Source: Paramoeba atlantica (Eukaryota > Discosea). Taken from it: a stretch of 64,000 bases of DNA. Shown here in pieces: positions 9,701 to 19,465 of the stretch; position 1 is the stretch's first letter; the number at the start of each line of letters is the position of its first letter. Position numbers and translations under genes: made by a program. Under the pieces are notes generated by a model. The model saw only the letters and a program-made list of their open reading frames with translations, was not told the origin of the DNA and did not search any database. The stretch spans positions 370,196 through 434,195 of the forward strand of contig CDRNVI010000065.1 of the NCBI GenBank assembly GCA_977017575.1, read 5' to 3'.

Positions 9701-12700
9701 TCATGATCCGCCTGCGATGTGACATCTGATCCACAGTCTACGCTGTATGCTTCGAACAAAGATGTTGTCATTCGGAAAAAGGTATGGGGCTCGAATGGAC
9801 ATTCATATAGCATCCAATATTTGAGCGTTTCAGGCAAGATTTCGATGATGTCACCCACGCTCATGGCTGGAGATAAGGCAGAAAGAAAATGATTATCAGA
9901 ACTTGAGAGCAGTACCTCGCGTTCATCTTCGGATTTCAGGATTGTAGCAAAGCACATATAAATTGCAAGTTCTACGCTTCGCAAGGATAGGTCATTATAT
10001 CCAGCGTAATGAGCCATGCACGAAGGATACAAAACGTTTGAAATTGGGGCAGATCGACGCACAAAGAAGGATTGCACAGTATCTCCCTTCTCGCTTAAAG
10101 GATGTTTGCTTTCCAAAGCTTTACGGTTACAATCTTGATTGGACTTTCTGTAGGAAAATGATATCCAGGATATAAGACACGCATTTCCAGATCCTGACAT
10201 CCATTGAAGAAGCCGATAGGGTTTGACTGTAAGAAACAGAGTCATTTCTTTCGTTGTGAACTGGGAAATAAGTTCCTCTAGTGGTACGTAGTAGCTCGGT
10301 AGGAGAATATATAACGCGTTCATCAACTCGTAGAGTTCAAGCGTCAAGGTAAATGGTGTTCCTGGAACCGTGTCATGCACGTACCATGTTTTCTTTCTTA
10401 AAAAATAGTTTTCACCCGACTTTTTCGAATGATACGCACCGCGAAGGGTCTTGTCTTTTTCTATCTGTTCCTGTACTTGAGATTCATCGACTCCGTGAAA
10501 CAGAGGAAGTATTGATTTTAGATGAGTCCACCCGATCTCCGGAACGAAGAGGCGCAAGACGTAAGAAAAGTAAGAGGTCGTACATATTTTGGAATTGTGC
10601 ATACGGGTATGCAGTGGTCTTAACCAAACTTGATTTTCGTCATGTGGTATGGTAGAGTTTATTTTTGGTTTCAGAACTAGAATACGATGATGTCTTAAAA
10701 GAAAGTTTTCAAATGAACCGCTCCAGTAATTGTCAATGTAGTGATGTGCGCTCGTAGGGACCATCTTCCATAATTTTTTAGAGTTGATGTACCTCGAGAA
10801 GTCGTTTGAATGCAAATCAATCCCAAAGTCTTCGTCTTCATCGCAAGCTAGTTTAGATACCTTTTTAATAACCAACGAAAGGAGATTGATCCGTTTTGTA
10901 GCAAGTGTTCCGGCTTGTGCAAGCACGGCGCCTGACCACGCTATGCTTTCACGCTTTGCTGTTGGAGTTCCCTCTTCGTTCATCCGAGGTGTCTCTTGAC
11001 TGGCGCGAGGTTCCCCTTGGCTAATTTGAGATTTCTCTTCGCTTATCCAAGGTTTGACTTTGTCTATCCGAGGCTTTGCATCCGTTACGGTACTGGGAGG
11101 GATAACAACTGATCTGTACGTGTGCGGTTCAACTTTATTGAAGAAGTCTTCATTTCCGCTGGATCGTGGCGTCTCAACAACAGTTCTTCGTGTACTATTT
11201 AGACGTGTCAGAGGTTCTGTCCGGTTTTCTTCCCGTGTCACACTTTTGTTTGAATGGGGTATATGGTCCGTTGAATTCGGGTACTTCAGGACGTGACCTG
11301 CAGAATTCTTTTGCACCTTGTGTGAAACGGGGGCATTGTTCTGCCCAAATAGAGAAAAACGATTTACAGCAGGCGGTGAAGCAGTGTACTTTATTGTGGA
11401 ATTGGAGTTTCTTGGGAAACAGCTGCGGCTCTCTAGGCTGTGGCTTTGAAACGAAGCTTGCTTTCTGAAGCGGTCTGTGTCTGATGAGGAACCAACAGGG
11501 TAGCGCCTTCCTCCACGGGGTGGAGTGAAATTACCGAAGGACCTACCGTGCAGTATTTTTAGAGAAATATCTTTCGGCAGAGTTGTCCACAACTCTGGTG
11601 ATAGTCGGTTCCAAATTTCCTTCAATAAGGAGTGCGTCGCAAGTCGGGCTAAGCGATCCGTTCGTGATTTTTTCTCGAAAGAAGTACACGTAGTACTCGC
11701 CGTTTTAGTATCGTAGAGTTTTAGGACCTTTCCACACCTTGCGGCTACGCGAAATAGGTTGCCGAATGCAGACTCTGAAGACTTCTTCGCTTGTTGGCTC
11801 AGGCCATGATCCATCACATCGATACCCGAATTCGTAGACTTCGTTTCCTCTTCCGACACGCACTCAAACAGCGAGGGATACATCTCAGCCAAGGAACACA
11901 TGGTAAAGGGGCAATGATCTCTAAGCCATCGAACAAGATCAACAGGGAGTTCTTGAAGCATTTTCTCCGTGCTTATGGGGCAGCTGTATTCAGATAAAGC
12001 CACTGCAAGATACCAAACATTAGTTTCAACTAGATCGAACTTGTGATAAACGTACGAACACGGAGGAAAGGGGTAAACAGTGGGACTTTTCTTTACCATC
12101 TTTTCATGAACATCATCTGAAGGACAGCGTCGAATAAGGTGCCGCCTGGTAGGTTTCGAATCACCAGGGAATTTATTTGGTATGCGATTTGCGTCTCCTA
12201 TTTTGGGTCTTTCACCAAATTCTAAGTATGAAGAGACGAGCAGAAAGCGATGGGGTGCAAAAACCTGCATCAGTCGCGAAAGTGTCACAATTTCTAATGC
12301 CGATTTAACATGCCTAGGAAGTCGCTTCAGGACTTCGTGCACAGGAACCCAATATTCAGGAACTGCTGCAATTACCTCATTGAGCACAGTAATTGCCTGT
12401 AAAGGGAAAATATCGTCTGCTATCAGTCGCTGCGGCGTAGTCTGCGTCTGAAAATCTCCCCAAATTCGACGGGAGATCACAGAATAATTGCCGGGTTGTA
12501 CAACATCGATACGGTACTTGTCGCTGTGTATCCTGTTCAATTCAATTTCTTCCACGATCTTCTGCACGCGCAAACCTAAGAAAAGAGGTTCCAAAGAGGA
12601 GATTCGAATCCACCCGACCACAGGTATGTATTTCTCCAAAATTGCAGCCTGTACATCGTATTTTCTACGGTTATATCTTGCTGATTCGCACAGAGAGATG

Positions 12701-15700
12701 GTTTCGGACGCCCTGTCTACAACGACACATTCCGAGAATGATTTCAATAAAGATATGATGTCGCCATGCCAAACTCGAGCAACAAATTGATTAAGCTCTG
12801 GGGAAAACGTGTTTTTGAGTTTCGAAATACTCAAGAAGACTAGTGGGTTCTCTCCATTGAGCCGATTAGTCGACCGAGTGTCTTCATAAAGTTTCGCTAT
12901 ATGCTTTAGCACAAGTAAGTTATGATACGCAGAATAGAGCTCCCGATATAGCCAAGTACCATTCCAAGGGGTGGTGTCATAGTCAATTGGCCTTGCGGCT
13001 TCCTGGGGAATGTAGCTCTGGTTAAGCTCTTCTGATGCATCAATATTTATCACTGATCCTCTAGTTTCATGCGCACTCGTAGTGTCGACCTTTGAGGGTG
13101 AACTGCTAGATGCTTTATCGGAAGGCTCGGGAGCGCGTGGTATCGATAGTTTATCAACAAAACTACCAAACGTGGATAGCGTTGTGGGTGTATCACTAGA
13201 TTTTTCCTCTGAAGCCAAGCAGCTAAGAGTCTGAGATGCTTCGTCATATCGAAAATATTCGGGACAAACCGCTGCAAGTATTTCTGCGTTCAAGGTGCCA
13301 GGTGCGGGAATCGCAACGCTATTCCCAAAATTAATCCAAACTTGGAGATGTTTTGGAAGCTTTTCTACTTTAAATGGAAGAAATCGCCTCATTTTTGAAG
13401 CACTTATACCATTTTTATCTCCATAAATATTGGGAGTTCTTCGTAATCTCTCAATGGAGTTTCGTAAGTCAGCGATTCTTGCATTCCACCCTTCATAGTT
13501 TAAGTAGGGAGCGACAGTTGCGTTATGCCTCAACCAACCCATCACTAACCTTTTGTTCACTTCGAATATCGGGCTGGTAATTTCTTTCCATCCTGTTTGT
13601 ATGTTAGAATCCAAAACTTTTCGGAAGTGATGCTTCTCCAAATTTCTGAGGCACTTCTCCTGATGAAAGAGCGTCCGTATTTGAGCCTCTTCGTGTTCGT
13701 CATTCTCAAAAACGTTTCGTTTGACAAATATAAGTGATTTTTCCTTTGAGTCCGATAATTTCCCAGGCTTACCTACTTTGACTACGCAAATGATGGAATT
13801 CTGGCAGACTGCGTCTTTATTTGATGCTGCACCCTGAGTCATACATATTCCATTGGTATTCATAATCCATTCAGGAGTAGAACTTAAGATTTCTATACAT
13901 TTCGTTAGACTCGAATCCGGCAAAGGGCTAAGTTTCGAAGCCACTCGGCTTATGACTGCACTCCATGGAACCCAATAACTCGGAATTTCTGAAAGAACAC
14001 TACTCATATTATAGTTTGCAAGATCGATAGTAGTTGCTACTTCTGGCTTGAAAAAGCTTTGATTTTCTTTCCATCCTCTACAGCAGATGTACACGATGGA
14101 ATCACCCTGTTTGGTTAACCTTTCGTCGATGCAGTACGACGAGCGCATAATTTCATGCGACCGCAAGAAACGAAACAGGCGAGCCCTCAAATAAAGAAAT
14201 TTCTTGGTCGGTTCATCATAGCGCGTACACGGAATGAACGTCGCTTTGTCTTTCCTACCGGAATCGCAAAATATATAGTCCCAATGAACGTCCACATCTT
14301 CTTCACTATCTTCGCTTTGATTTTCCTCTTGTGTAATACTCGTACGATCCGTATGCGAATCTAATGGTTGTTCGATATTACGGGTGGCACTGCTGTGCAA
14401 TTCACGCATCGTAAGAAGAAACAGGGCAATGAGGTCGAGTTCCGCCCATCCCGACAGCGGTATACAAAAGAGCATTGTAAACGCAACGTGCACAGAATGG
14501 AAATCAGTGTCGGGGACACAACCTCCCGATAAACTCGGTGTCTTCTCACCCCAGATATTCCCACATACGGAAAAGAATGTGTGATACAGTTCTATAAGTT
14601 CAGAGAGAAAGAAAAGGACTAACTCGGAGCTAACATTCGAGCTTAATTCGTCTAGTCGTAGCTTTTGCAAAACTGTGGACAGCACTTCGCGGGAGGGACA
14701 AGGCTTAACGCACAGCAAAGGAGATAGGAGAGAGACAAATTCGTGAATAAGATACGTGGTCGGTACCTCAGATAGTCCGTTTCTTTTCGACAGAAAAAGG
14801 CGAGATAATAACAAGAAAAATTGTCGAGCCCACACTCTTTGTAGGAAAAGATTAGCATTTCTGTGGTATGTGTATTTTGAATTAATACAAGATTTTTTGC
14901 TCACTCCTTCGCAATTCGTTTTTGACTCTTCGTTTACGTCTATCGAGGGTTTCGGATCATTTCTCGACGAGGATGGGATTCTCACTTCTTGTACAGAAGG
15001 ACTGACAGTCGAACTGTTTTCAAAAATTATTCTTTCCGTGCTGGCTTTAGAAATCAGGTTAGTGCCAGAAGATGGCGCCATTCCATCCCGATCTTTGTTG
15101 CTCGATATAATATTAGAATCTGACGTTTTCTTGCCTTTCTTTTCTCTTGGCGGCTTAGGTTGGCTCGAAACGGTTTCTTTTGGAGAATATGAATTGTAAG
15201 ACATACGCGTACCTAGTAAATGCTGGCTATGACTCTGAATTAACTTCGTAGGTTGCAACTCACACTCAGAAAGTATTTTCCGAAATCCAATAATTCGGCT
15301 TCCGTCGTACAGATACTGATTCCGTTCTTTAATAATGGCTTTAGATTCTTCCTTGACTTGATAGCAGTCAGTTGAGCACCTGAATAAGTTGTGTGTTGCG
15401 CATTGACTGTCATCGAAGTGCTCATCCATTCGGTGGTAAGCACATGGCGATGGACACAGAAATTGATAGTGAGAAACAGGGCAACCGTAGTAACGAACCC
15501 CGGAAAAGCATGCACAAAATTGTCTTTCTGAATCCTCGGGACATGGTAGCCAATCGTCTGATAAGTATTTTTCATTTCCTTGGAGGTATCGATGCATGTT
15601 CTTCGGGTCTGTGCCCTGAAGAGCTATTTTTTGTTCGCTGTATACTAGATTCATCGAAGTTCCATACGCTCCATAAGTAGATTCAACATCCCTTGGACTT

Positions 15701-16290
15701 TCTAGCCCCGCGTCTATTGAATCAGAGGAATCTGCATTTAAAAAGTTTGTTCTGGTCATGGTATTTATGCGAGGCTTTTTAGGGTTTCCTTTTATAAGGG
15801 CGCCTTGAGCAACGTTCAATTGCAAATATCTTTCGTAAATACTCTTACGATGTAGATGGCGCGACCAACGAGAATTGTATCGTGAAGGAAATTTTCTTTG
15901 ATTTAGATATGTATCGCTTCGTTCACTTTTCCACTCATTTTCCAGCTTTGTACAAAAGGATTTTGTTGATCTGGCATAGGGTTCAAGACTTCTAATCCAA
16001 TATATTAAAGTATTTTTAGGAATGCGAGGAAGAGCGCGATGCGTGCACTCAGGAGAACTAGAAAAGGGGTCTGAACCACTTACGGCAAAAGATTGCGAAT
16101 TGGCGAGAGAATTCACTTCTTCAAAGGCCGAATAAGAGGACTTATCGACATCGGCTGCGTATTGGTCGCAGGTCTCATTGAGATTGAGTTTGCAACCCGA
16201 GTACCAAGGAAATCCCGTACGGGCGAGAAAACCTCGAAAGTACTGTAAGGATGGCGAATTTTCAAATCTTCTGCGACGCTGCAACTTCAT
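6715..16290 (-). CDS. Giant 3,191-residue protein with repeated modules
   Basis: One uninterrupted frame. The N-terminus MKLQRRRRFENSP is strongly basic. Residues about 250-320 are rich in Cys and His (CPEDSERQFCACFSG, FLCPSPCAYHR, NLFRCSTDC), suggesting metal binding. From about residue 750 a module recurs: a GW segment (YIPVVGWIRISSLEPLF near 1225, FVPEIGWTHLKSILPLF near 1920, FVPIVGWFSCRDLECLI near 2560), a YWVP segment (PSYWVPWSAVI near 767, PEYWVPVHEVL near 1308, PSYYVPLEELI near 2000, PSYWVPLTLTL near 2650), and a CP segment (WLRDHCPFTMCSL near 1455, YWMLYECPFEPHTF near 2160, WIEHECPYTFVTL near 2775). Spacing between complete modules is roughly 650 residues. The C-terminus is Lys/Arg/Ser rich (KKIYKTKRSSSKERKKKARK). 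I do not know the family. The modules look like repeated alpha-helical or winged-helix units, so a large RNA- or protein-binding scaffold is a guess. Confidence 0.85.
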   Translation of the reverse strand: MKLQRRRRFENSPSLQYFRGFLARTGFPWYSGCKLNLNETCDQYAADVDKSSYSAFEEVNSLANSQSFAVSGSDPFSSSPECTHRALPRIPKNTLIYWIRSLEPYARSTKSFCTKLENEWKSERSDTYLNQRKFPSRYNSRWSRHLHRKSIYERYLQLNVAQGALIKGNPKKPRINTMTRTNFLNADSSDSIDAGLESPRDVESTYGAYGTSMNLVYSEQKIALQGTDPKNMHRYLQGNEKYLSDDWLPCPEDSERQFCACFSGVRYYGCPVSHYQFLCPSPCAYHRMDEHFDDSQCATHNLFRCSTDCYQVKEESKAIIKERNQYLYDGSRIIGFRKILSECELQPTKLIQSHSQHLLGTRMSYNSYSPKETVSSQPKPPREKKGKKTSDSNIISSNKDRDGMAPSSGTNLISKASTERIIFENSSTVSPSVQEVRIPSSSRNDPKPSIDVNEESKTNCEGVSKKSCINSKYTYHRNANLFLQRVWARQFFLLLSRLFLSKRNGLSEVPTTYLIHEFVSLLSPLLCVKPCPSREVLSTVLQKLRLDELSSNVSSELVLFFLSELIELYHTFFSVCGNIWGEKTPSLSGGCVPDTDFHSVHVAFTMLFCIPLSGWAELDLIALFLLTMRELHSSATRNIEQPLDSHTDRTSITQEENQSEDSEEDVDVHWDYIFCDSGRKDKATFIPCTRYDEPTKKFLYLRARLFRFLRSHEIMRSSYCIDERLTKQGDSIVYICCRGWKENQSFFKPEVATTIDLANYNMSSVLSEIPSYWVPWSAVISRVASKLSPLPDSSLTKCIEILSSTPEWIMNTNGICMTQGAASNKDAVCQNSIICVVKVGKPGKLSDSKEKSLIFVKRNVFENDEHEEAQIRTLFHQEKCLRNLEKHHFRKVLDSNIQTGWKEITSPIFEVNKRLVMGWLRHNATVAPYLNYEGWNARIADLRNSIERLRRTPNIYGDKNGISASKMRRFLPFKVEKLPKHLQVWINFGNSVAIPAPGTLNAEILAAVCPEYFRYDEASQTLSCLASEEKSSDTPTTLSTFGSFVDKLSIPRAPEPSDKASSSSPSKVDTTSAHETRGSVINIDASEELNQSYIPQEAARPIDYDTTPWNGTWLYRELYSAYHNLLVLKHIAKLYEDTRSTNRLNGENPLVFLSISKLKNTFSPELNQFVARVWHGDIISLLKSFSECVVVDRASETISLCESARYNRRKYDVQAAILEKYIPVVGWIRISSLEPLFLGLRVQKIVEEIELNRIHSDKYRIDVVQPGNYSVISRRIWGDFQTQTTPQRLIADDIFPLQAITVLNEVIAAVPEYWVPVHEVLKRLPRHVKSALEIVTLSRLMQVFAPHRFLLVSSYLEFGERPKIGDANRIPNKFPGDSKPTRRHLIRRCPSDDVHEKMVKKSPTVYPFPPCSYVYHKFDLVETNVWYLAVALSEYSCPISTEKMLQELPVDLVRWLRDHCPFTMCSLAEMYPSLFECVSEEETKSTNSGIDVMDHGLSQQAKKSSESAFGNLFRVAARCGKVLKLYDTKTASTTCTSFEKKSRTDRLARLATHSLLKEIWNRLSPELWTTLPKDISLKILHGRSFGNFTPPRGGRRYPVGSSSDTDRFRKQASFQSHSLESRSCFPRNSNSTIKYTASPPAVNRFSLFGQNNAPVSHKVQKNSAGHVLKYPNSTDHIPHSNKSVTREENRTEPLTRLNSTRRTVVETPRSSGNEDFFNKVEPHTYRSVVIPPSTVTDAKPRIDKVKPWISEEKSQISQGEPRASQETPRMNEEGTPTAKRESIAWSGAVLAQAGTLATKRINLLSLVIKKVSKLACDEDEDFGIDLHSNDFSRYINSKKLWKMVPTSAHHYIDNYWSGSFENFLLRHHRILVLKPKINSTIPHDENQVWLRPLHTRMHNSKICTTSYFSYVLRLFVPEIGWTHLKSILPLFHGVDESQVQEQIEKDKTLRGAYHSKKSGENYFLRKKTWYVHDTVPGTPFTLTLELYELMNALYILLPSYYVPLEELISQFTTKEMTLFLTVKPYRLLQWMSGSGNACLISWISFSYRKSNQDCNRKALESKHPLSEKGDTVQSFFVRRSAPISNVLYPSCMAHYAGYNDLSLRSVELAIYMCFATILKSEDEREVLLSSSDNHFLSALSPAMSVGDIIEILPETLKYWMLYECPFEPHTFFRMTTSLFEAYSVDCGSDVTSQADHEGEDESPIKKKTVGSDPDQNLKEVPKKGIWYSGPQYRSRVHAMLSAEELRTLFHDILNLVRESNETSRNVREGLCSIVLQEPISIRYRTMTGEISSRWTSALYEEGEEAFEDATNPFSAENEPCGTHHYFVNVAVPSNNPYFVKIHERFSLSPTPNDRFPFSDAATADNRKKGNVIRFACPEWEPASNGTLQERELILETFLQDFGYNSASPQHEYHRVEHSNSTALRGSSEVQKTIVRQLLCRPDRLSAEYIAEVLEDNATRLKLAVWLQNAVIQSRKKRKTQEKRTKKNLLKQPRNSINGMELNMPKEMEKYFDSSWDSSAEKFVAAHSFVFDYNAEKGSVRLHPYSDDQLFSILDSFVPIVGWFSCRDLECLIQVCQTGKQQESASIHLNNIVDEHPILKRSHMVLHHCNDRYIGRKDWGITRERFPVSEFRNKNSLLMLELKFTDAMALAAPSYWVPLTLTLTRLPPAALELIKERNIASLLNCYAPYRYFELRCCPLIHPTTNEVTEVVYIRRSLHNNPLMACSERYRSFHSLPTRVAQISWCLSDQLTPLRLKEIAELLPMELARWIEHECPYTFVTLARLFPQLLETITDYEDSLSSHGTPIHRYRSSLVSSFNDSQEELPESATTTRITTTSSSAMPSPHYFDDQMVLSNVPKTCEENKEAILQFSTHFHFAMKMSSPQGVGTGLYLDLARSSCGHVTLAYQRWREDCGDYARKRGKSESSILERRVSSVGLPRGESSSDDLGGEEEELEETRFKTFVQSLRESVELPPGWSSQVKGDEKRYDSPGDLSKEDWFSGTAEIGKIVDHGADVTRLSSCWFSKRVKLARRNTTLHISARLFLHTEWESEVLDPTPFDESARFRWTRNTNTERSCEHCEWDEILQEDTSFVVKADSIPLTTAPSQKLLQRLSTHLYRFSSLLSAARNTATANLLICPHENRMSCVSGGTRNLGTTKTPSEEALVNDDDRTPKKIYKTKRSSSKERKKKARK

Positions 16291-16890
16291 TTCTCCTCAC
16301 TATGTAGCGCAACCTATCTATGCAGTCTTCTGTGTAATTTGAGACAATGGTCCGCGCACTGCACCATCAATGTGCGAGAGGTCAGATTGGTGCGGTTCGC
16401 GTGATGCTCCCAATTTTAACTATTGACATGATTCTTTTTCCAGCTTGAGATAGGAAAAAAACGTTTTTTTCTTCTACTAAATTTGTTTAGAAAAATGTCT
16501 AGAGCAGAAATAATGAATTGTGGTTCTCTTATTTTTGATTGCGTGCCAAAAGAAAATTATAAAATTCAGTGCAATGAACTGTTTTCATTTTTGTGTCGAA
16601 TATATGCTTGTTTGAAGTGACATCACGTAGAGTGCGAATACTGCTACTATATATTGAAACTATTTCCAATCAAATCCATCAGGCAAAAATCTCTGTTTTA
16701 GGAAATGAACACGAAAAGAAATTACTAGTTTAAGCTATTTTACTTAGTGGTTTAATGGTATAATAGTGACAAAAACAGGAACTGATACTACAGTATCAGA
16801 GTAGATATTTGTCCACCTAATTAACAGTCCACCCATTTTTTGATATTTGGATTCCTACCCGTATCTGGAATCTAACCCTGTTCCGGGTTA
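16291..16890. other. Intergenic upstream of the giant gene
   Basis: About 600 AT-rich bases with no credible reading frame. The first 150 bases include the leader of the giant gene. From about 16800, degenerate pieces (GTCCACCTAATTAACAGTCC) resemble the ends of the short transposons that follow. Confidence 0.5.
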
Positions 16891-17439
16891 TTGTCCCCCC
16901 GGCAAGATAACTACTATCCCCACCTATTTAATGGGGCAACGGTTTTGGTGGAAATGCCTTAATAAAGAGGGGGGGGACTAATTAAGGAGATGGAATAAAA
17001 TAATGCACACGAACTTACGTATAGAAACGAACGTATAGAAACAAACTAACGTATAGAAACATCGTAGGTCGAAGTTTACATCAAAATCAGATAACGCACT
17101 CAAATTTATAACGATACGCACATGTACTAGTAGTTATAGTATCTTGTTTGACCTTTTAGACAAAATAGCCCTATTAAAGGGGGGGCACGCATAGCCCTAT
17201 TAAATAGGGGGTGGATAGTAGCTATAGTCGCAATAACCTTACTTACAGTATACCTTACACTGTATGAGTTCGACGAACACTCTTCTTCAAGAGTACACTT
17301 ATCTTATCGACTCATTCCTTTGGGCCAAAGAACGAAATGGTTTTCGTAGCCTGACAGACGACATGTAAACCATGCTTTGGGTTAATGTGCCCATGGCTAC
17401 GGGTTAATGTGTCCTGTAGTTATTGTGCCGGGGGCATGA
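16891..17439. mobile_element. Miniature element D (hosts element C)
   Basis: TA at 16889-16890 and 17440-17441 frame ends TTGTCCCCCCGGCAAGATAA and, reverse-complemented, TCATGCCCCCGGCACAATAA, an imperfect terminal inverted repeat of about 20 bp. Most of its length is element C inserted at 16914. The right part holds GGGTTAATGTG twice (near 17379 and 17400). No coding capacity. Confidence 0.55.
16914..17218. mobile_element. Miniature element C inserted in element D
   Basis: 305 bp bounded by TA (16912-16913 and 17219-17220). The left end is CTATCCCCACCTATTTAATG and the right end, reverse-complemented, CTATCCACCCCCTATTTAAT. The left end folds back (CCTATTTAAT...CTTAATAAAG) around CGGTTTTGGTGGAAA. 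The centre carries three copies of an ACGTATAGAAAC unit (about 17013-17060). Ends match element I at 30383-30670. Confidence 0.75.
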
Positions 17440-17442
17440 TAA

Positions 17443-17979
17443 GAGGGTTGAAACCCACGAAAGGCAAAACCTGGCAAAACCCGCATATTCCTCATTGACA
17501 TGGCGAAGAAAAGTACTTTGTCAAAAGTAGTGAAGAACGTACTTGGTCTCCATCGTGCGCTGCAAAGCATTTTCGCGCCACAAAAAATGAAAATTTTGAA
17601 AAAGATATTTTTTGAAATAAACCCTCAGAAACGGTAGCCGAGTTCTTGGCGAACACTTTCCACCCCCGTACTCGGGGACGACTCCCCCTGGTATCAACAG
17701 GACGGGGCCGCCAAGTTTGGTTTCTTCTGAAAAGAAAATTGAAAAACACGCCAACTTGGCGAAAAACATAGCTTAAAAAATAGTTATTCAAAATCGTTTC
17801 ACCTATAGTAGTTTGAGAGTTTGGGACCTATACTAGCTTTCTACGCCGTTGTTTTCACAAGATACCCCTTCTTGAAGCCGTGACACGTCTCCCAAAATGA
17901 CGCCCAAAAAAATAGGTGTCCTGGCAAAACCAGGCAAAACTTGGCGAAACCTGGCAAAATTTAACAGGTTTCAACCCTC
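17443..17979. mobile_element. Miniature element E, Harbinger-like target site
   Basis: 537 bp with terminal words GAGGGTTGAAACC (left) and its complement on the right, flanked by TAA at 17440-17442 and 17980-17982. A three-base TWA duplication is typical of PIF/Harbinger elements (family knowledge). Next to each terminus are tandem GGCAAAACCTGGCAAAACC-type units. Internal sequence (CACGGCTTCAAGAAGGGG; GGTCCCAAACTCTCAAA) recurs at 3398-3540 and 63135-63260, so this is a family of at least three copies. It abuts element D. Confidence 0.7.
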
Positions 17980-17982
17980 TAA

Positions 17983-18335
17983 GTGGGAACGATTATTAGT
18001 ATTGTGCCCCCCATAAAATTGAGCGCCTCAAAGCTATTTTCATCACTGCTTCAGATAAGGCAGGCTATTAGCTAGACAAGGGACGCTATTGGCGTAGTTG
18101 AAGCGCCAATTAAATTAATATTTGCATCACATTAGCTTAGATTTTACTTTTTCGAGGTATTGTGGTCCGCGATAGGAAAAGAAACGCCGCAAATCGGTGC
18201 GAGTTTTTATGCATTTACTTATGATGGAAATCAGTATTTCCGTGACATCAGCGAGGCTCTTCGTTTTACCCAACACCCGTTTTCATAATCAAAATTATTG
18301 TATCCATCTTCTGCCCTCCTGTATTTCATCGTTGG
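17983..18335. other. Intergenic, one degenerate element end
   Basis: Contains ATTGTGCCCCCCATAAAATTG near 18002, similar to the ends of element D, and a degenerate GC hairpin CGCCGCAAATCGGTGCG near 18184. No reading frame stands out. Confidence 0.4.
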
Positions 18336-18644
18336 TCATGAGTCAAGTACGCTAAGGTGTAGACAACGTATTACAACTTCACTTCGGGAGACTGACGCAT
18401 GGGAGAAATCTTGCTCTGGGGTTGTCGCTGGTGCATATTCCCCGGCACGGCTGTCTTCCCGGTAATCACTCCGAGCGGTATACTGTATCACCATGGGAGT
18501 GCGACTCTGGTGATACGGTGTACCTACACGTACACACACACTCGATTCTCCTGTTCTACAAATCATATTTAAAAGATTTCTACAGTTGACGAGTAGAAAC
18601 AATCCCGCGAGCTGCGCGGGATTGGTCAGTTCTCCGAACTTCAT
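18336..18644 (-). CDS. Possible small unknown protein
   Basis: 103 codons from ATG 18644, on the same strand as APC10 and starting about 45 bases after its stop. The N-terminal half has a hydrophobic stretch (AQLAGLFLLVNCRNLLNMI), the rest is polar. An acceptor-like GAGTTTCAG lies 15 bases before the ATG. No family is recognised. It could equally be the 3' untranslated region of APC10. Confidence 0.3.
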   Translation of the reverse strand: MKFGELTNPAQLAGLFLLVNCRNLLNMICRTGESSVCVRVGTPYHQSRTPMVIQYTARSDYREDSRAGEYAPATTPEQDFSHASVSRSEVVIRCLHLSVLDS

Positions 18645-18688
18645 GATTATCTTCAAAACTGAAACTCATGTCTGGTCGAACGGTGATT

Positions 18689-19465
18689 CTACACTGGGTA
18701 CCGCAACATGATACTTTTATCCGAGTGAAGAGAATCGCCACTCAGACCGTATATCTTTAACCCATGCACTCTGCTATCGCGCCCATTCTCATGATTTTCC
18801 GTGAAGTCAAGTGCAAAGTAACTCCCCGCAATAAGCTGGGTGACGGCTCGCTGCTCGTTCCGCAGTTGGATGCTAACCCAACCGGTAGGGGAAGAGAAGG
18901 AGGCCTGGAGTATTTCCTCGGCGTCGCGGCAACTCGTGCCGCACCGGACATGAACGCGGCTTGGCGTATAACTGTCGTCGCCTGGGTGGTCTAAAAGGAG
19001 ACATATTTCGGAAACCAGTACCAGGCGAGGAAAAGAAATTTCGATTCGATGAGGTTGAGTACCATCACTTTGCCAGTAAGTTTTCCGTGAGGGTGATACG
19101 CTGCTTAGGAGATCAGTTCTAGCACCTGTTAATTTACGATCGTAAGGAAGTAGGGAGCCAGAACACTGTCCGCGGAAACCGTTTCCAGCGTTCAATAACG
19201 CACATTCGATATATGTATTGGTTTTCAAACCTGTATTAAGTTTTAAATGCTCTATGCCACATTCATACTTTGAACTCGATACTTGCCATGAAGCTTGTGA
19301 TCCTATTTCGCGTATGTAATTGCTAATTTCATGTTTATACGAAGCGACATGAGAAGACCTTGATTCATACGAAACCGAAGCTCTATTAAACAAAGATCGA
19401 CTTGCTCCATCTGACAAGCCTTGAAAACCTTCAGGCGGCGTGTCTCCGTAACCAACAACGTCCAT
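18689..19465 (-). CDS. APC10: APC10/DOC1 subunit of the anaphase-promoting complex
   Basis: About 259 residues from the first ATG (19465); the open frame extends upstream only through non-ATG codons. Residues about 80-250 form the DOC (galactose-binding-like) domain: IREIGSQASWQVSSSK, then YWQSDGTQPHRIEISFPR, a strand VSEICLLLDHPGDDSYTPS, and HENGRDSRVHGLKIYG near the C-terminus. In other eukaryotes APC10 recruits degron-bearing substrates to the APC/C with Cdc20/Cdh1. The first 75 residues are Ser-rich and unlike the family; the usual C-terminal Ile-Arg tail that binds APC3 is not obvious (ends MLRYPV). Identification is firm from the SDG..PH and HENGRD motifs. Confidence 0.92.
   Translation of the reverse strand: MDVVGYGDTPPEGFQGLSDGASRSLFNRASVSYESRSSHVASYKHEISNYIREIGSQASWQVSSSKYECGIEHLKLNTGLKTNTYIECALLNAGNGFRGQCSGSLLPYDRKLTGARTDLLSSVSPSRKTYWQSDGTQPHRIEISFPRLVLVSEICLLLDHPGDDSYTPSRVHVRCGTSCRDAEEILQASFSSPTGWVSIQLRNEQRAVTQLIAGSYFALDFTENHENGRDSRVHGLKIYGLSGDSLHSDKSIMLRYPV

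Noticed and set aside
17492-17791. 99-codon minus-strand frame
   Set aside because: Lies wholly inside element E; the related E copies do not keep it open.
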